The position numbers and the translations under genes are program-made. A model generated the notes under the pieces. That model saw only the letters and a program-made list of their open reading frames with translations. It ran no database searches and had not been told where the DNA came from. This document shows positions 47,204 through 59,330 of a DNA stretch of 64,000 bases, in pieces. How positions within the stretch are numbered: the first letter of the stretch is position 1; each line of letters opens with the position of its first letter. The stretch comes from Cycas panzhihuaensis (taxonomy: Eukaryota > Cycadophyta), in the NCBI GenBank assembly GCA_023213395.1, contig CM041465.1:151783741-151847740 (forward strand), given 5' to 3'.

Positions 47204-47517
47204 TGTTGGGAAAACACCCATTTGCAAAATGTGTGAACATCCTCCTTGGGCCCCCAAAAGCCACCTAGAGCTTCCATGCAACCATCTACAAGCCAACTAA
47301 GGTAAGTATTCATATTATTTTATTTAAATGTATTTAATTTTTAATTATTTGATTAATTTGTTGTGTAGATGTGGTCCATCGCCTTCCCAAATTATAAATA
47401 TGAAGGGAATACCTCCCTAGTGTTTTTTAACACTGCCACTTATTCAGAAAGCATGTTATACTCCCAATAATGAATTCGTAATGTAATCTTTGGCTTGCTC
47501 TGCTCCTCACACCTACA
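47204..47517 (+). repeat. Copia-I 3' LTR
   Basis: Starts TGTTGGGAAAACACCC, ends CTCACACCTACA; matches 39227-39530. Confidence 0.93.
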
Positions 47518-47999
47518 AAATATATAGCTAAAAAAGTGAACATATATCATAAAAAATAAGTGAAATAAAATAAATTAATTTTGGTCATTTTCATTTAGGC
47601 CTATGGCCACACTAGAATCCAACATATGACATTTCTAAAGGGGTTAGAAGATTCATAATAGAATTTAAAAATAATTTAATATATTTTTCTAATATTTATG
47701 ACATTACATAAATTAAAATTTTATCAAATTTAATATAATTTAAATTCTACCTATGCATATAATTAAGGATGCTTTAATCAAGTATATAACATTAAATGAT
47801 GGATAGTTTATAATAAAATTTCACCTGTAGGGTCACCCAATAGTGTATATCACTTTTGTAGATTCAGATCAATATAAGAATTTCTCAAAAAAAAAAAAAA
47901 ACTCATTTAATTTTAGCTCATCTAACTATGAGAATAAGGGCATTTAACACACTATTTCTTAATTAATTTTCAATATATAAGAGACTAACAAATTAGTTT
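47518..47999. other. AT-rich stretch, nothing recognisable
   Basis: Begins with the AAATA target duplication of Copia-I and ends with the AGTTT one of Copia-H. Contains a poly-A run at 47887-47902. Confidence 0.5.
47995..47999. repeat. Target site duplication of Copia-H, left copy
   Basis: AGTTT here and AGTTT at 55847-55851, exact. Confidence 0.93.
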
Positions 48000-48311
48000 T
48001 GAAGGAAGGATGGATTTAGGAGATAAATCACTCACATGCACATAATGGCAATGGAGAATGAAAAAGAAGATGAAACAAGATATGAGAGCAAGCTTGGAGG
48101 CGAGAATGAATAATGACTCCCTCCTTGAGATTTCATCTTTTATTATTGAGGGTGAGCATTGGGGTTAGGATTTTCCCTCCTAATGACATGAACTCGAAAT
48201 TATATCTAAATGCATATAAAGTGCATTTCATTAAGAGACTAATGCTAATAATATATCCTAAGGTCACATAGTTAATCTACACAAATAACCTTAATACATT
48301 AACCTCTTTCA
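48000..48311 (-). repeat. Copia-H 3' LTR
   Basis: Minus strand TGAAAGAGGTTAATG to CCTTCCTTCA. The adjacent purine tract reads AAGGGGAGGAT on the minus strand. Confidence 0.95.
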
Positions 48312-48412
48312 ATCCTCCCCTTAATGGTGGAAGGTTATTTTTAGAAAATCTATTCTATGAGGTCTTCATTTGAGCCTCATTATTACATTGAAATTCTAAA
48401 TAACACTTTTGT

Positions 48413-48718
48413 GGGAAAACCCTCATGGGGAATAAAAACCCCTGAACTTTCTAAGATCTATAGCCCCTTTTATAAATCAAAATAGCTAAGGTGGATTTTT
48501 GATGTAGCCTGATAGCCAAGCAGCTTAAATGTGTAGCTTAATCTACTAAGTCTCCATATATTGTTTGGTCATCCTCTATGCCCTTTTTGGGTTTTCACAG
48601 GTTCTGATTTTCTAAAACAAGTACAACCCTTATCTTTTCATGCCCACATGGAGTTTTCACAAAGAGGATAGAGAAGAGACTTACTTTTATTCTTCCGTGC
48701 CCATAAGGGGTTTTCACA
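48413..48718 (-). repeat. Four CCC-loop-GGG hairpin modules in the Copia-H 3' non-coding region
   Basis: Read on the minus strand, GTGAAAACCCC..GGGCACGG (48718-48695), GTGAAAACTCCATGTGGGCA (48661-48640), GTGAAAACCCAAAAAGGGCA (48599-48579) and CCCCATGAGGGTTTTCCC (48430-48413). Order, spacing and flanks match Copia-A. One has a CTCC instead of CCCC. Confidence 0.7.
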
Positions 48719-48801
48719 AAGAGAATAGAGTATGATGATCTTGTTGCTATCTTCTTTGATCAGTTGAAGATGGAGACCCTAAAGCTGAGCTACCTTCAGA
48801 A

Positions 48802-50748
48802 CTATTCAAACTTCACCTTTTGCAGTGGTTTAGTGAATATATCAGCCACTTGATCTGTTGTGGGGCAGTAATCTAATTGAATTATGCCATCATGAACAAG
48901 TTCCCTAATCTTATAGACTTTCATACTTATGTGTTTGGTATGACCATGAAATACAAAATTTTTTTCCTTGTAAATTGTTGATTGATTGTCCACATGAAGA
49001 CTTGTAGGACTTGTTTGGGTGATATTCAATGTTTCCAATAATTTTCTCAGCCATATCACCTCTTTACTAGTCTCAGAAGTAGTAATGTATTCAACTTCGG
49101 CCATTGAATCTGTAACTATCTTCTGCCGTCTAGATCTCCATGATATTGGTGCTATTCCAAGAAACATTACATACCCAGAAGTAGATCTTCCTGTATCTTT
49201 ATGTCCTGCAAAGTCTGAGTCTGTGTATGCAGAAAGCTTAAAGTCTGAATTAGGTTCATACAACAGACCATATTTATTGGTCGTCTTAAGGTATCTCAAC
49301 ACTCGCACTACTACCTGCCAATGATTCTGCTTAGGATTTGTCATGTAATGAGCAAGAATGCTAATAGAGTGTATAATATCTGGCCTTATATTAGTAGTGT
49401 AGATGAGACTACCTACAAGTTTCCTATAGAGTGTTATGTCTGCCTCCTTAGTATCATCTTCAGCTGAGAGTTTGGTATTAGGGTCCATAGGTAACATCAC
49501 TGGTCAAGCATCTTCTAACTGAAACTTGGTTAGAAGATCATTGATGTATTTTTCTTGGGAGAGGAATTTTTTTTCATTCTTTTGTGTTACTTCAATTCCC
49601 AAGTAATATTTTATCAAACTGAGGTTAGACAATTCGAATGTTTTACCAAGGTCCTTTTTCAGCTGGCTTATTGCCTATTCACTATTACCTATTACTAGCA
49701 TGTCATCCACAAAGATTATAAGATAAGTGACTTTATCCTTATGGCGCTTGATGAACAACATTGCATCAATATCTTGATAGTCATAAACCTCATATCTAAG
49801 TTGCCTCATCCTTTTAGACAACTTGGCAAACCAAGCACGAGGGGTTTGTTTAAGTCCATACAAGGACTTTCTGAGCCTACTAGCCTTATGCTTTTGACCT
49901 TTGATCTCATATCCTTGTGGCTGAGCCATGTAAATTTCTTCTTCATGATCTCCATTGAGAAATGCAGTCTTAATATCGAGTTAGTGGATTTTCCAACCTT
50001 GTTGAGTAGCCAAGACCACAAGAGTTCTAATTATAGGCCACTTGGTTGTAGGTGCAAAAACTTCAGTGTAGTCGATGCTTTCCCTTTGTGTAAATCCTTT
50101 AGCTACCAACCTTGCCTTATGTTTTTCAAGGGTGTTGTTTGATCTATGTTTGTTTCTGAACACCCGTTTATTTTGAACTACCTTTCTGCCAAGTGGTAGA
50201 TCAACAAGCTCCCATATATTGTTCTTGATAAGAGATTGGTACTCTTCATTTATGGCATTTCTCTAAGTTGTATGCTTTACATCTTCTTGGTACGTTAAGG
50301 ACTCTTCATTAAGAGTAAGGTATAATTCCACTAGTTCAAGCTCAGTATATAATAATTCCTGCATCCTTGCTATATGGGTACTTTGAGTGTTAGTTTTGCC
50401 CACCTCATCTGGTTGTATGTCCTTATTGAGCTGGCGGGCTTCTTGAGATCCTTGAGTTAGGAATGATGTCCTCATTTCCCCAAATTCTCAGTTCTTATCA
50501 TGTTCGTTAAAATGATTATTTTGTAAGGAGGATGTTGATGTGCCTGAGGAAGATGGTCCTTCTACCACTATTTTGCCTTTGTCAACTGAAGGTGGAGAGG
50601 ATGGTTCTTCTATAATGGCTTTGCCTTTGTCAACTCTGCTGTCTTCAAAAGATGGTGCTGGATGTGCAATTATCGGTTTAGAGTCATAACTTATGTCCTC
50701 CAAGACTCTATTGTTAGCTTCCAACATTTGGAGTAATTTATGTTTGCG
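48802..50748 (-). pseudogene. pol: Copia-H reverse transcriptase and RNase H, few lesions
   Basis: The linker 50727-50488 holds two DKGK..PSS units. Reverse transcriptase: ARLVAKGFTQRESIDYTEVF, FAPTTKWPIIRTLV, LDIKTAFLNGDHEEEIYM, SLYGLKQTPRAWFAKLSKRM and FVDDMLVIGNSE (about 49700). RNase H is open in 49500-48802: YRKLVGSLIYTTNIRPDIIH, YTDSDFAGHKDTGRSTSGYV, MAEVEYITT, LHVDNQSTIY and VADIFTKPLQKVKFE. Catalytic Asp residues of both domains are present. Four or five stops remain, near HTT, KIH, NSE and EDA. Best-preserved copia polymerase of the A/H pair. Confidence 0.93.
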
Positions 50749-50767
50749 CCCCCCCCCCCCCCCCCCC
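50749..50767. repeat. Homopolymer of 19 C (G on the coding strand)
   Basis: Sits in the integrase-RT linker. Copia-A has only GGCGAGGGGG at the matching place (about 2841-2850). Slippage expansion in Copia-H or an assembly error. Confidence 0.9.
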
Positions 50768-52340
50768 TAAATTTTAGAATCTGAACATCATACTTGATAA
50801 CAGTATTGTAGCGGCGTGAGGGTACTATGGAGTCTACTTTAAGTAACTGATCCTCTATCTCCACAAAAATGATATCTCTGGTAATGATGATTTTTCATTG
50901 TGAAGGTATGAAGACCTTATACCCTTTCTTATGCATAGGGTATCCAACAAAGATGCCTTTAAGTGCCCTTGACTGGAGTTTATTTTAATCTACATCCAGA
51001 ATGTGGGCATAGCATGTAAAGCCAAAAATTTTAAAGTAGTGAATAATGTGGGCTTGTCATGACCACTTTTCATTAGGTGATTGTACTTCCTTTGATGGGC
51101 TAACAGCATTGATACAATAAACAGTTGTCTAGATTTCTTCAACCCATAGATAGGAAGGTACATTTTTGTATATTAACATAGCATGAGCCATGTTCATGAT
51201 TATCCTATTCATGTGCTCGATAACTCTATTTTGTTGTGGGGTACCTACTACTATTATTTGATGCTTAATGCCATTATCTTGAAGGTAGTTTTCAAACTCA
51301 TGTGAGGTATATTCACTACCATTATCAGTTCAAATATATTTAAGTTAATAACCTAACTCTTTTTCAGTGAGGGCTTTGAATTCCTTGAATATACAGAATA
51401 CTTCATCTTTCTTGTGTAGAAAAGCTACCCATACTTTTCTGGTAAAATCATCAATGAAAGAGATGTAATATAGCTTGCCCTTCAGTGAAGAAATGGGCAT
51501 TGGCCTGTACAAATTAGAGTGTACCAATTGTAATGGATGGCTTAATTTCTATTGACTTTTAGGAAAGGGTTGTCGATGAGATTTGGCAATGATACAAGCT
51601 TCACATTTAAAGGGCTTAGAGGAAAACTTTAGAAGGTTTGGAAGAGTGTTAGAAAGATATGTAAGTCTATCAATGTGAACATGGCCCATGCGAGTATGCC
51701 AAAGAGCTTCTGGTGAAAGGGTTGTCGATGAGATTTAGCAATGATACAAGCTTCACATTTAAAGGGCTTAGAGGAAAACTTTGGAAGGTTCAGAAGAGTA
51801 TTAGAAAGATCTCTAAGTCTATTAATGTGAACATGGCCCATACGAGCATGCCAAAGAGCTTCTGGTGACAACGTTGGATGGGTCAAGATGGAATTAAATG
51901 TAAATTATTCATCGGCATAAGGGCTTTGGGCACAATGAGCTTCAGAAGATGGAGAGCCATTCAGTTGAAAGAGTTTGCCAGAGAGATGTCTAGTCAAAAC
52001 CACCTGATTAGTTGGAGGGTTAATGACCTTGAGAGCCTGGTCATTTGCGGTTACACTTATATTAAATCCATGAGAAACAAGTGTGGATAAAGAGAGTAGG
52101 TTTTATTTGAGATTGGGTATGTATAAGACATCAAGTAATGTGAAATCTTCTAAGCTTAGGAGTTTCAGGCGAATGTTACTAATTCCTTCAATAGGTTGTG
52201 ATTTATCAGCCATGTAAATAACTCCATGAACATTTGAGTTAAATGTTTGATATAGATTGCGATTGCATGTCATATGTTGAGTTGCTCATGTGTCCATGAT
52301 CCACTGCCCATTGATTGAAGCCACACTATTAGCAATTCCA
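50768..52340 (-). pseudogene. pol: Copia-H protease and integrase, broken
   Basis: The protease site WIMDT is followed by TGA (52286-52288) then ATQHMTC, the same stop as in Copia-A. The pre-integrase region is duplicated (51567-51870) with ALWHARMGHVHINRL and KCEACIIAKSHRQPF in one copy. Integrase: MPISSLKGKLYYISFIDDFT, FTRKVWVAFLHKKDEVFCIF, a stop in GY-stop-LKY, then VVGTPQQNRVIEHMNRIIMN with the catalytic Glu and the C-terminal region up to about 50800. The 152 bp duplication is not a multiple of three and shifts the frame. Confidence 0.88.
51567..51870 (-). repeat. 152 bp tandem duplication in the Copia-H pre-integrase region
   Basis: GGGTTGTCGATGAGATTT starts at 51567 and again at 51719, and both copies end GAGCTTCTGGTGA. 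About 11 differences between copies, similar in proportion to the LTR divergence. Confidence 0.93.
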
Positions 52341-53514
52341 ATAGGGCTTGGCATTGGTGAAGGGAATTCACAAGTGATATATCCACACCGAGCTTCAAAG
52401 TATCTCTTTGGTTGGTCTTTGGTTGGTCAATGAAATTTAATACTGAAGATCCCTCAATTCTTTGAATGTGTGTTTGTACAAAACCTGCACCACTAAAGGA
52501 TTCTTCACAAGTTTCTTTAACATTGTGAGCTCCATGTTTTGGTTGGAACTTGGCCAACTTATAAGTGGCAGTTCTATAATCTTTTGCTAAGTGTCCTTTA
52601 TAGTTACATCAATCATACACAATAGTTTGATTACCAGTCCTTGAAGAAATACTAGTTTGGCCTGACTATCTTGCTCTTTATTGAGGCGGCCCTTGGCCTT
52701 GAAACTGTTGAGGTTGTAATTGAGGGTTTGATTGACCTTGTGGATGATTTCCCATATTTTTTTCTCTTTCTCTTACTCAGTTATTTCCTCTGCCATGAGA
52801 GGGACCTTGATTTTTTATGTAGCAAACTTCTTCTTCTACCTCAAATGCTACATCTGGAAGAGAATCAAAGGCTACAAAGTTTGTATCAAAGGTCTTGTCA
52901 AATTTTATGAACTTCTCGGCAAGTGCTTCAAAGTTGAGTGTCTTCAATGTTCCACTAGATTAAAGACTTCCAAGTAAGTTTTTATAATCGGGAACATATA
53001 AACATGACTGGATCAAAAATACCCAAGTGATGCATTGGGTCTTAAAGTCTTTATCAATTGCCTGTTTGATTGGTCGAAGGAGATTTATTGTCTCATGAGC
53101 TCGTCCTTTTTGCATTTTTAATTTGTTCATTTTCAAAACAAGATGAACAAATTCTAAATCTAACTTTGTATCAAAGTTCTTTCTAAGAACTTCTAGAACC
53201 TTCCAGGCTGTATCATATTCCTCTTCGTTTATCAAGTTATGCAAGGAGTGATCAATGACCAATAAAATTCTTGCACAAATCTTTTCATCATCTATCTCCC
53301 ATTATAGTTCAGTTGTAGCATCTGTAGGAGTTGTTGGGGTAGATCCACTGGAAGCAGTTATTGTAGCCGTTGCTGGTATGCTGGGTGTAGGCTGCAAGTG
53401 GGCTCTCTAAAGGCCTTCACATTTTGTAGTATTTTTAATTCCAGTGTACTATATATCCCAATTTTCTTTGCCTTTCAATATGCAGTTAACATTTTGCTTG
53501 AATTAAGAGGACAT
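52341..53514 (-). pseudogene. gag: Copia-H gag, broken
   Basis: ATG at 53514-53512, TAA at codon 4 (53505-53503) exactly as in Copia-A. An open part 53262-52960 has EEYDTAWKVLEVLRKNFDTK, LEFVHLVLKMNKLKMQKGRA and INLLRPIKQAIDKDFKTQCI. The knuckle near 52582-52625 reads Y-D-stop-C-N-Y-K-G-H-L-A-K-D-Y: both outer Cys are Tyr (TGT to TAT), so it is dead. The C-terminal part 52557-52270 is open (FQPKHGAHNVKETCEESFSG). Confidence 0.88.
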
Positions 53515-55512
53515 GGTGATAATAAAGAAGTAGAAGAGATGATAGAAGTATGTGCCACTAACACGTGTGGCTAGCACACTTGGCGTAGTAGGGATATAGA
53601 AATGATTGTTATGATGAGAAGTAAGCAATGATTAAGTATTTTTTAATAATTATTATAAAAAAAATATATATATATATATAAGTAATAATGTAAGAATGAG
53701 GCTTAATGTAGAGTTGGCAAAGAGTGGTGATGTGTCATGCCATTAACCTCTCACTTATGTCCAAATGTAGGTGAGGTTTCGATACCTAAGGCTTGTAGTA
53801 TACGATTAGGGCCTTCACCCGCGATACCCGCACCTGTGCTTGGTGATGAAATCCAAGTCAGAGTGGAGGCTAGGTACTCCTAGTCCTCACCCAGTTCACT
53901 AATGAGCAGCTATATACCTCCTTCGAAGAGTCAAACGGTACTGCGTATCCCATGGATATGACAGATATTGGACTGGGTTAATTTTAATTTTGCATTAAGG
54001 TTTTCAGTTTTCCCAAGTGGTTATTAGGATTATTCCTGATTGGATGCCATAGGTATGGCTAACTTGTCCCTCCACCACTATTCCTAAGGTAAGACTGCAC
54101 CAAGATGAAACTCACACCTCCCTTAGGGCCTGGACTTCGACCAACCTTAGTCTAATTCAACCAAGGTGAGTGTGCGTACAAGTCAAGAACTGGAGGTATA
54201 GATCATACGGATGAAATTCCTTTTAGGAATAGTGTAAGATGTTTCCGTATAACTAAAAACTAAAATAGAAACTTGCCAAATGTGTTTATTTGCTTTTCAT
54301 GCTTACTTTGTTATTGTTGCTACTTTTGTGATGCTTTGTTGTTGTTGTTGCTTTTGTGATGCTTTATTATTGTTGCTTCTTTTGTGATACTTTATGCTAT
54401 GTATGCAAATAGAAAAAGCATGCTAGATATAGCAGGGGAACCAAATGTTGCTTCTGATCCAAGGTTTCCCTTGCTTTAGTACAATGTTTCTAAATATAAT
54501 TTTGAAAGTTTTTATACAAAATCTATAACGGGCTAAAAAGATGATCAACTTGCCACTAAAATGATGATTTTTCTAAATCTATATGCATGCTATTTTGCCT
54601 TATTTTGTGATTTTTTTCACAAAATTTATAAATAATGATAAATGGGCAAATTTTTAAAAATTACAAATATGAAGGCCTAAGTGATAAAATCTAAATTTAT
54701 GACAAAAGGGAAAAGTGTTCAAAATGTCATTTCTGATAGAGTTGTGAAGTCAAATTTTAGAAAAGGCACAAAAATTTTCTACTAAAAAAAGCACCAAAGT
54801 AAAATCATGCCAGATCAACTATCTCAGAATCTGAACTTTAATATGTTAAAAGTTATGTTTTTACACATACATTAACTTTCCCTTCTGCACCATCTACAAA
54901 ATTTGCCAAAACATTACCCGAAATACCCTTGCAAGGTCATTTGTGGGGTTGAGTAGGCAAAATCAGCAACTGTGAGAAAACTACATAGATCTCACTAACC
55001 AATGGATGAAATTTGATGAGATTTATCTTAAACTGATCTTAATACATAAATCTACTAGATCCCTTAATAAAACTTTTAAATCTTTAGCTTATAATTAAAG
55101 GATTTCATTAAGAAAAGTGCTTTAAATCACTTATCCACAAAATTTACCCTTTTTATCACAATCAAAACTCATTGTTGTAGGTTGAATCTAAAGTTTCTCT
55201 AGAAGAAATAAATGATCCTCTAGTTAAGGTGACCTTGCATGCCAAATTTCATCAAATTCTTAGATGGTCAATTTTTTATGAAATTTTGGGCCTTTAATGC
55301 TTCTGGGACTGTTCCGGTAGTTGAACAGCTTTAGAAACCTATATTCTTCATCTCTAAATTTCTGCACACATGGACAAAGTAGCGACATACAAAATACTAT
55401 AATTTTAAGCTCTCAAAATGTTAAAAAATAATGAATGCACTCTTAATACTTCACATTGAAGGTGAAGGAGAGGCAAAATTACTCCATGTAAGTGGAATGG
55501 GGTGAATAGAAC
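53515..55512 (-). other. Leader of Copia-H with a conserved block and 27-30 bp repeats
   Basis: About 2 kb without ORF. The block 53795-54190 is homologous to 61985-62395 in Copia-G (shared words GGAGGTATATAGCTGCTCAT, GACTTGGATTTCATCACCAA, TATCGCGGGTGAAGGCC). A stretch at 54308-54395 has three imperfect units of TTTTGTGATGCTTT plus TTGTTGCT. The rest is AT-rich. Confidence 0.8.
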
Positions 55513-55514
55513 CC

Positions 55515-55532
55515 CTTTTAGCCCTGATACCA
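55515..55532 (-). promoter_or_regulatory. Primer binding site of Copia-H
   Basis: Minus strand TGGTATCAGGGCTAAAAG, the tRNA-Met type site with one G for A, two bases inside the LTR end. Confidence 0.9.
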
Positions 55533-55534
55533 CA

Positions 55535-55846
55535 TGAAGAAATGATGGATCTAGGAGATAAATCACTCACATGTACACAATGGCAATAGAGAATGAAAAA
55601 GAAGATGAAACAAGATATGAGAGCAAGCTTGGAGATGAGAATGAATAATGACTCCCTCCTTGAGATTTCACCTTTTATTATTGAGGGTGAGCATTAGGGT
55701 TAGGATTTTCCTGCCTAATTACATAAATTAGAAATTACATCTAAATGCACATAAAGTGCATTTCATTAAGAGACTAATGCTAATAATATATCCTAAGGTC
55801 ACATAATTAATCTACACAAATGACCTTGATACATTAACCTCTTTCA
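55535..55846 (-). repeat. Copia-H 5' LTR
   Basis: 312 bp, minus strand TGAAAGAGGTTAATG to CATTTCTTCA, the same length as the other LTR. Confidence 0.95.
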
Positions 55847-56769
55847 AGTTTAAACATGTAAAAAATATTACTAGGCTTTAATACATACCCAATATTATTA
55901 TTAATCTATTGGGAGGTACCCAACGGTCATAAATATGCCTAAAGACACCAACCATAGAAATTATGCTCAACATCATCAAACATTGCCCAACAAGCATATT
56001 AACTAGTAAAACTAGCCTCTACACATCTACATCACCATCTAATAGATGGCCAATAAATTTCTAATTTTCTCAATACATTATGGAAACCCTCATATACATA
56101 GAAAATCTAAACACACCAAAAAATAAGGGCAAAAAAAGACTAAAACATCAAAATAATTACCTATTCTTCTTATATCTACTATGAGGGTTTGTCATACCCA
56201 ATTCAAGAATAATTTAATAATGAATAATAATAATGAAAAAACCTAAGAAAATTTATTTATCATAATAGTGAATCTCCATTGGGGCACTTATAATAACCTT
56301 TATATTAAAATCAAAATAGAGATATAGCTTATAGCCTCATATGCCATTTGAAATAGCTTTCAATCATGTCTATAGGGTGTGCAATCCTACATAAGTAAAC
56401 TATGTTTACAATAATTTCCTTCACACTTTGTGGACTTAATTGAAAACCTATATGTCATATGAATAAGGCCCACATGCATAAAATATATCTACATATAATG
56501 TAAAATAAATCTCACTATTGTCTTTTCATTCAAGCCCTAATTTAATTATACTTTAAACATATTTGGCAACAAATCAAATTGGTTCTTTCTCTAAAAAATA
56601 ACTCCTCAACATCTCAACAAATCTCCATTAATTCTAAAATCTCACAATAATTTGGCTCTTTAATAAACTAGCACTTTATGACATGGCTTTAATGTATAGT
56701 AGGATCACATAACTTGCTTTAAGTCTTAAAGATACCTTATGAGATTACACCATCAACTTTGATACTACA
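55847..56769. other. AT-rich stretch, nothing recognisable
   Basis: Starts with the AGTTT duplication of Copia-H. No domain, no repeat partner in the window. Confidence 0.5.
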
Positions 56770-57812
56770 TATTAGAATTAAAACTTGACTAATAATAAAT
56801 AAGTATAAATGAATTAATGAGTTACAAAAGATAAATAATAAATAATCATAAGATAATACATGTAATCACACATAAGATAATAATTGGTGAAAAATGATCA
56901 TCTCCAAATATTATATTAAAAATAAATATATACTTATAGTATAAGGTCATCCCATAACTAACCAACTACATTTGAGAACCTTTACAAGGACCTATTTATG
57001 TATTGAACAACTTTTTATAAGTGCACACATCTTCACATTTACATTTGATAGAGTTTACATAAGAAAGGGGTTTTATATTTATGAATTAAATATTACACAA
57101 TATCTAACATTTTATAAGAACTTTACTTAAGGGGTAATTTCCTTTTATTATAGTTAATCTTTATAAGATAATCTATATAGGTGTTATTAATAGGAAAAAT
57201 AAACTTCTATTATCTAATTATAGATTTATAGAGAATCACACAAGATAAAATATGTTAGATGTCTGTATGAAAAATAGTAATGAATGACAATGTTATAATT
57301 CTAATAGGTGAGTTACAAGGAAGAAGTACTAGTGTAGTTATTAAGGAGACAAATATCAAATTATGTTATATATACCCATATATTTATCATTGAATAAAAA
57401 TCAAACAATAAACAAATAGATATCTATTACACTAAATGTATAATAATTAATTCACTAGATAGACTAAGTAAAACTAGAAATTACACAAATCTAAAAAAGA
57501 TTATAATCCAAAAAAACTAAGTAACAACTAACTATTAAAAGTTAGACCATAAAAAATAAAACTAAATTAACACAACAGACAGGTTTTCTAGGTAACATTG
57601 GCCTACCATCAAACTTAATTTCAATTCATTAAGAATCTATATACGTTGATACAAAACATAATACTATATAAGTAAATATATAAATATAATTAATAGTGGT
57701 CTATAAATAAATCCATAACTACCTTGATAGATGTTATAAGTCCATTTAGGACTTTATAACTCCTAGTGACTCACTTATCTAATTTCATCTATATATAAAC
57801 ACTAATCTAACA
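56770..57812 (-). repeat. Copia-F 3' LTR
   Basis: The minus strand starts TGTTAGATTAGTG after a purine tract. The far end is set at 56770 where the shared start with the 33004 fragment (TGTTAGAATT there, TATTAGAATT here) begins. Length about 1043 bp. The far end depends on that partial match only. Confidence 0.65.
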
Positions 57813-57822
57813 CTTCCTCTTA
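57813..57822 (-). promoter_or_regulatory. Polypurine tract of Copia-F
   Basis: Minus strand TAAGAGGAAG directly before TGTTAGATTAG. Confidence 0.7.
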
Positions 57823-59330
57823 ATGTTCATATCATTGGCTTTAATATTAATATAAAATTCAAATTTATTAAACTTTTCTCTAGGTAAAGGTTTTATGAAA
57901 ATATCAATAATATACTCCTTTATTAGTCTGTATAAAAGCTTGACCTCTCTATTCTAGGTTTGCTCCTTGATAAAGTGATGATATATCTCAATGTATTTAG
58001 TGTGAGCACGGAATATTATATTCTTGGTAATCTTTAAGGTACTTTGATCATTATAGTATAACATAGTTGCATCATCCTATTGCAGTCCTAAATCATTAAG
58101 CACAACTAGGTGGCTTCATAAGTTGCTACGGTAATAACTTTATCCTCTAACTTGATAGATAGTAAATCAATATTAGGTTATTTCTTAATATTCCAAGTGA
58201 TAATAACAAAACCCAAATAGAAATAATAAGTTAAAATAAACCTTCTACTATCTTCACATCTAACCTAATTAAAATCTAAATACCCCTTTAGCCAAAAATT
58301 ATTATTCTAGCTAAACTCTAATATAAAGTATAATGTTCCTTGAAAATATCTCAAGATCATCTTTGTTGCTTTCTAATGGCTCTACTTCAATTCTACTATG
58401 AACCTCGACACCATACCAACTATAAAGGAAATATCAAGAGTAGTAGCAGTTAGATAGATCAAACTACTAAATAGCTATCTAAATATTATTTCATTAACTC
58501 ATTCCTGATTATCATCTAAAGCTATTAATTTTAAACCTATTTCCATAGGGGTATAAATAGGTTTAAAATCCTCTATTCTAAATCTCTTCAAAAATTTCCA
58601 TGTATAAGTAATCTATGAAATGAAGATTTTCCCAGGCTTTTTCTATACTTCCACTCCTAAAAGGTAGTAGAGTAAACTAAGATATATCATCTTAAATATT
58701 CTCTTGAGATCATCCTTTATGCCTTTAACCTTTAATGTGTCATTCCCTATGATTACAAGATCATCTATATATAGTACTCCAAATAGTATTAGATTTCCTT
58801 CAAACTTGATATATAAGTTTAAATCAATTAGTAATCTCTCAAACACATTATCTAGAAAATATTAACTGATCTTAGAATACCAAGCTCTTAGAGCCTATTT
58901 AAGGCCATACAAAGCCTTTTTTAAGTAATATATTAGATGCTCTTTACTCTTAGAGATATATCCAAGTGGTTGATCTATATAAACTTCTTCTACAAGATCC
59001 ATGTTAAGGAAGGCACTTTGATATCAAGTTAGTGTAACTACTATTTGAACTAAATAGTTATTGCTAGTATTAGTTTAGTTATTACCATCTTTGCTACTAG
59101 AGTAAATGTCTCATGGTAATCTATCATTTCTATCTATTTGAATCCTTTATATATTAATCTAGCCTTATATTTATTAATTATGATATCATATCTAAATTTG
59201 GCCTTATAGACCCATTTACAACCAATCGTTTATTGGCTTACTAGCAAATCAACCAAATCCCAAGTTTTGTCCTACATGAATGTTCTCCACTTTTACTACT
59301 AGTCGGCCTCCTCAAAACTTGAAAACTCGT
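57823..59330 (-). pseudogene. pol: Copia-F reverse transcriptase and RNase H, heavily broken
   Basis: Fingers near 59270-59060 read TWDLVDLLVSQ, a stop, TIGCKWVYKAKFRYD, KYKARLIYKGFK and MIDYHETFT. The palm is open in 58846-58643 with LYIDDLVIIGNDTLKVKGIK and YYLLGVEV. RNase H is only hinted at below 58400. Roughly twenty stops in all. Confidence 0.8.

Larger units (their letters stand above)
39227..47517 (+). mobile_element. Copia-I: complete but decayed Ty1/copia retrotransposon with a long leader
   Basis: About 8.29 kb; LTRs 304 and 314 bp, tRNA-Met type primer site, a 3.4 kb leader, gag, protease, integrase, reverse transcriptase, RNase H, a strong polypurine tract and a 4-of-5 target duplication. 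All domains are present but each is broken by several stops and frameshifts. Confidence 0.92.
48000..55846 (-). mobile_element. Copia-H: complete Ty1/copia retrotransposon of the Copia-A family
   Basis: 7847 bp, exact target duplication, two 312 bp LTRs differing at about 21 positions by eye (17 of them transitions). On the minus strand: LTR, tRNA-Met primer site, 2 kb leader, gag, protease, integrase, reverse transcriptase, RNase H, hairpin modules, polypurine tract (48312-48322), LTR. It is colinear with Copia-A over all visible parts and serves as the unbroken template for it. It is itself disabled by stops, an internal duplication and a homopolymer expansion. Confidence 0.95.

Noticed and set aside
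47887-47902. Poly-A run as a LINE or SINE tail
   Set aside because: No upstream LINE or SINE domain or box A/B signal found.
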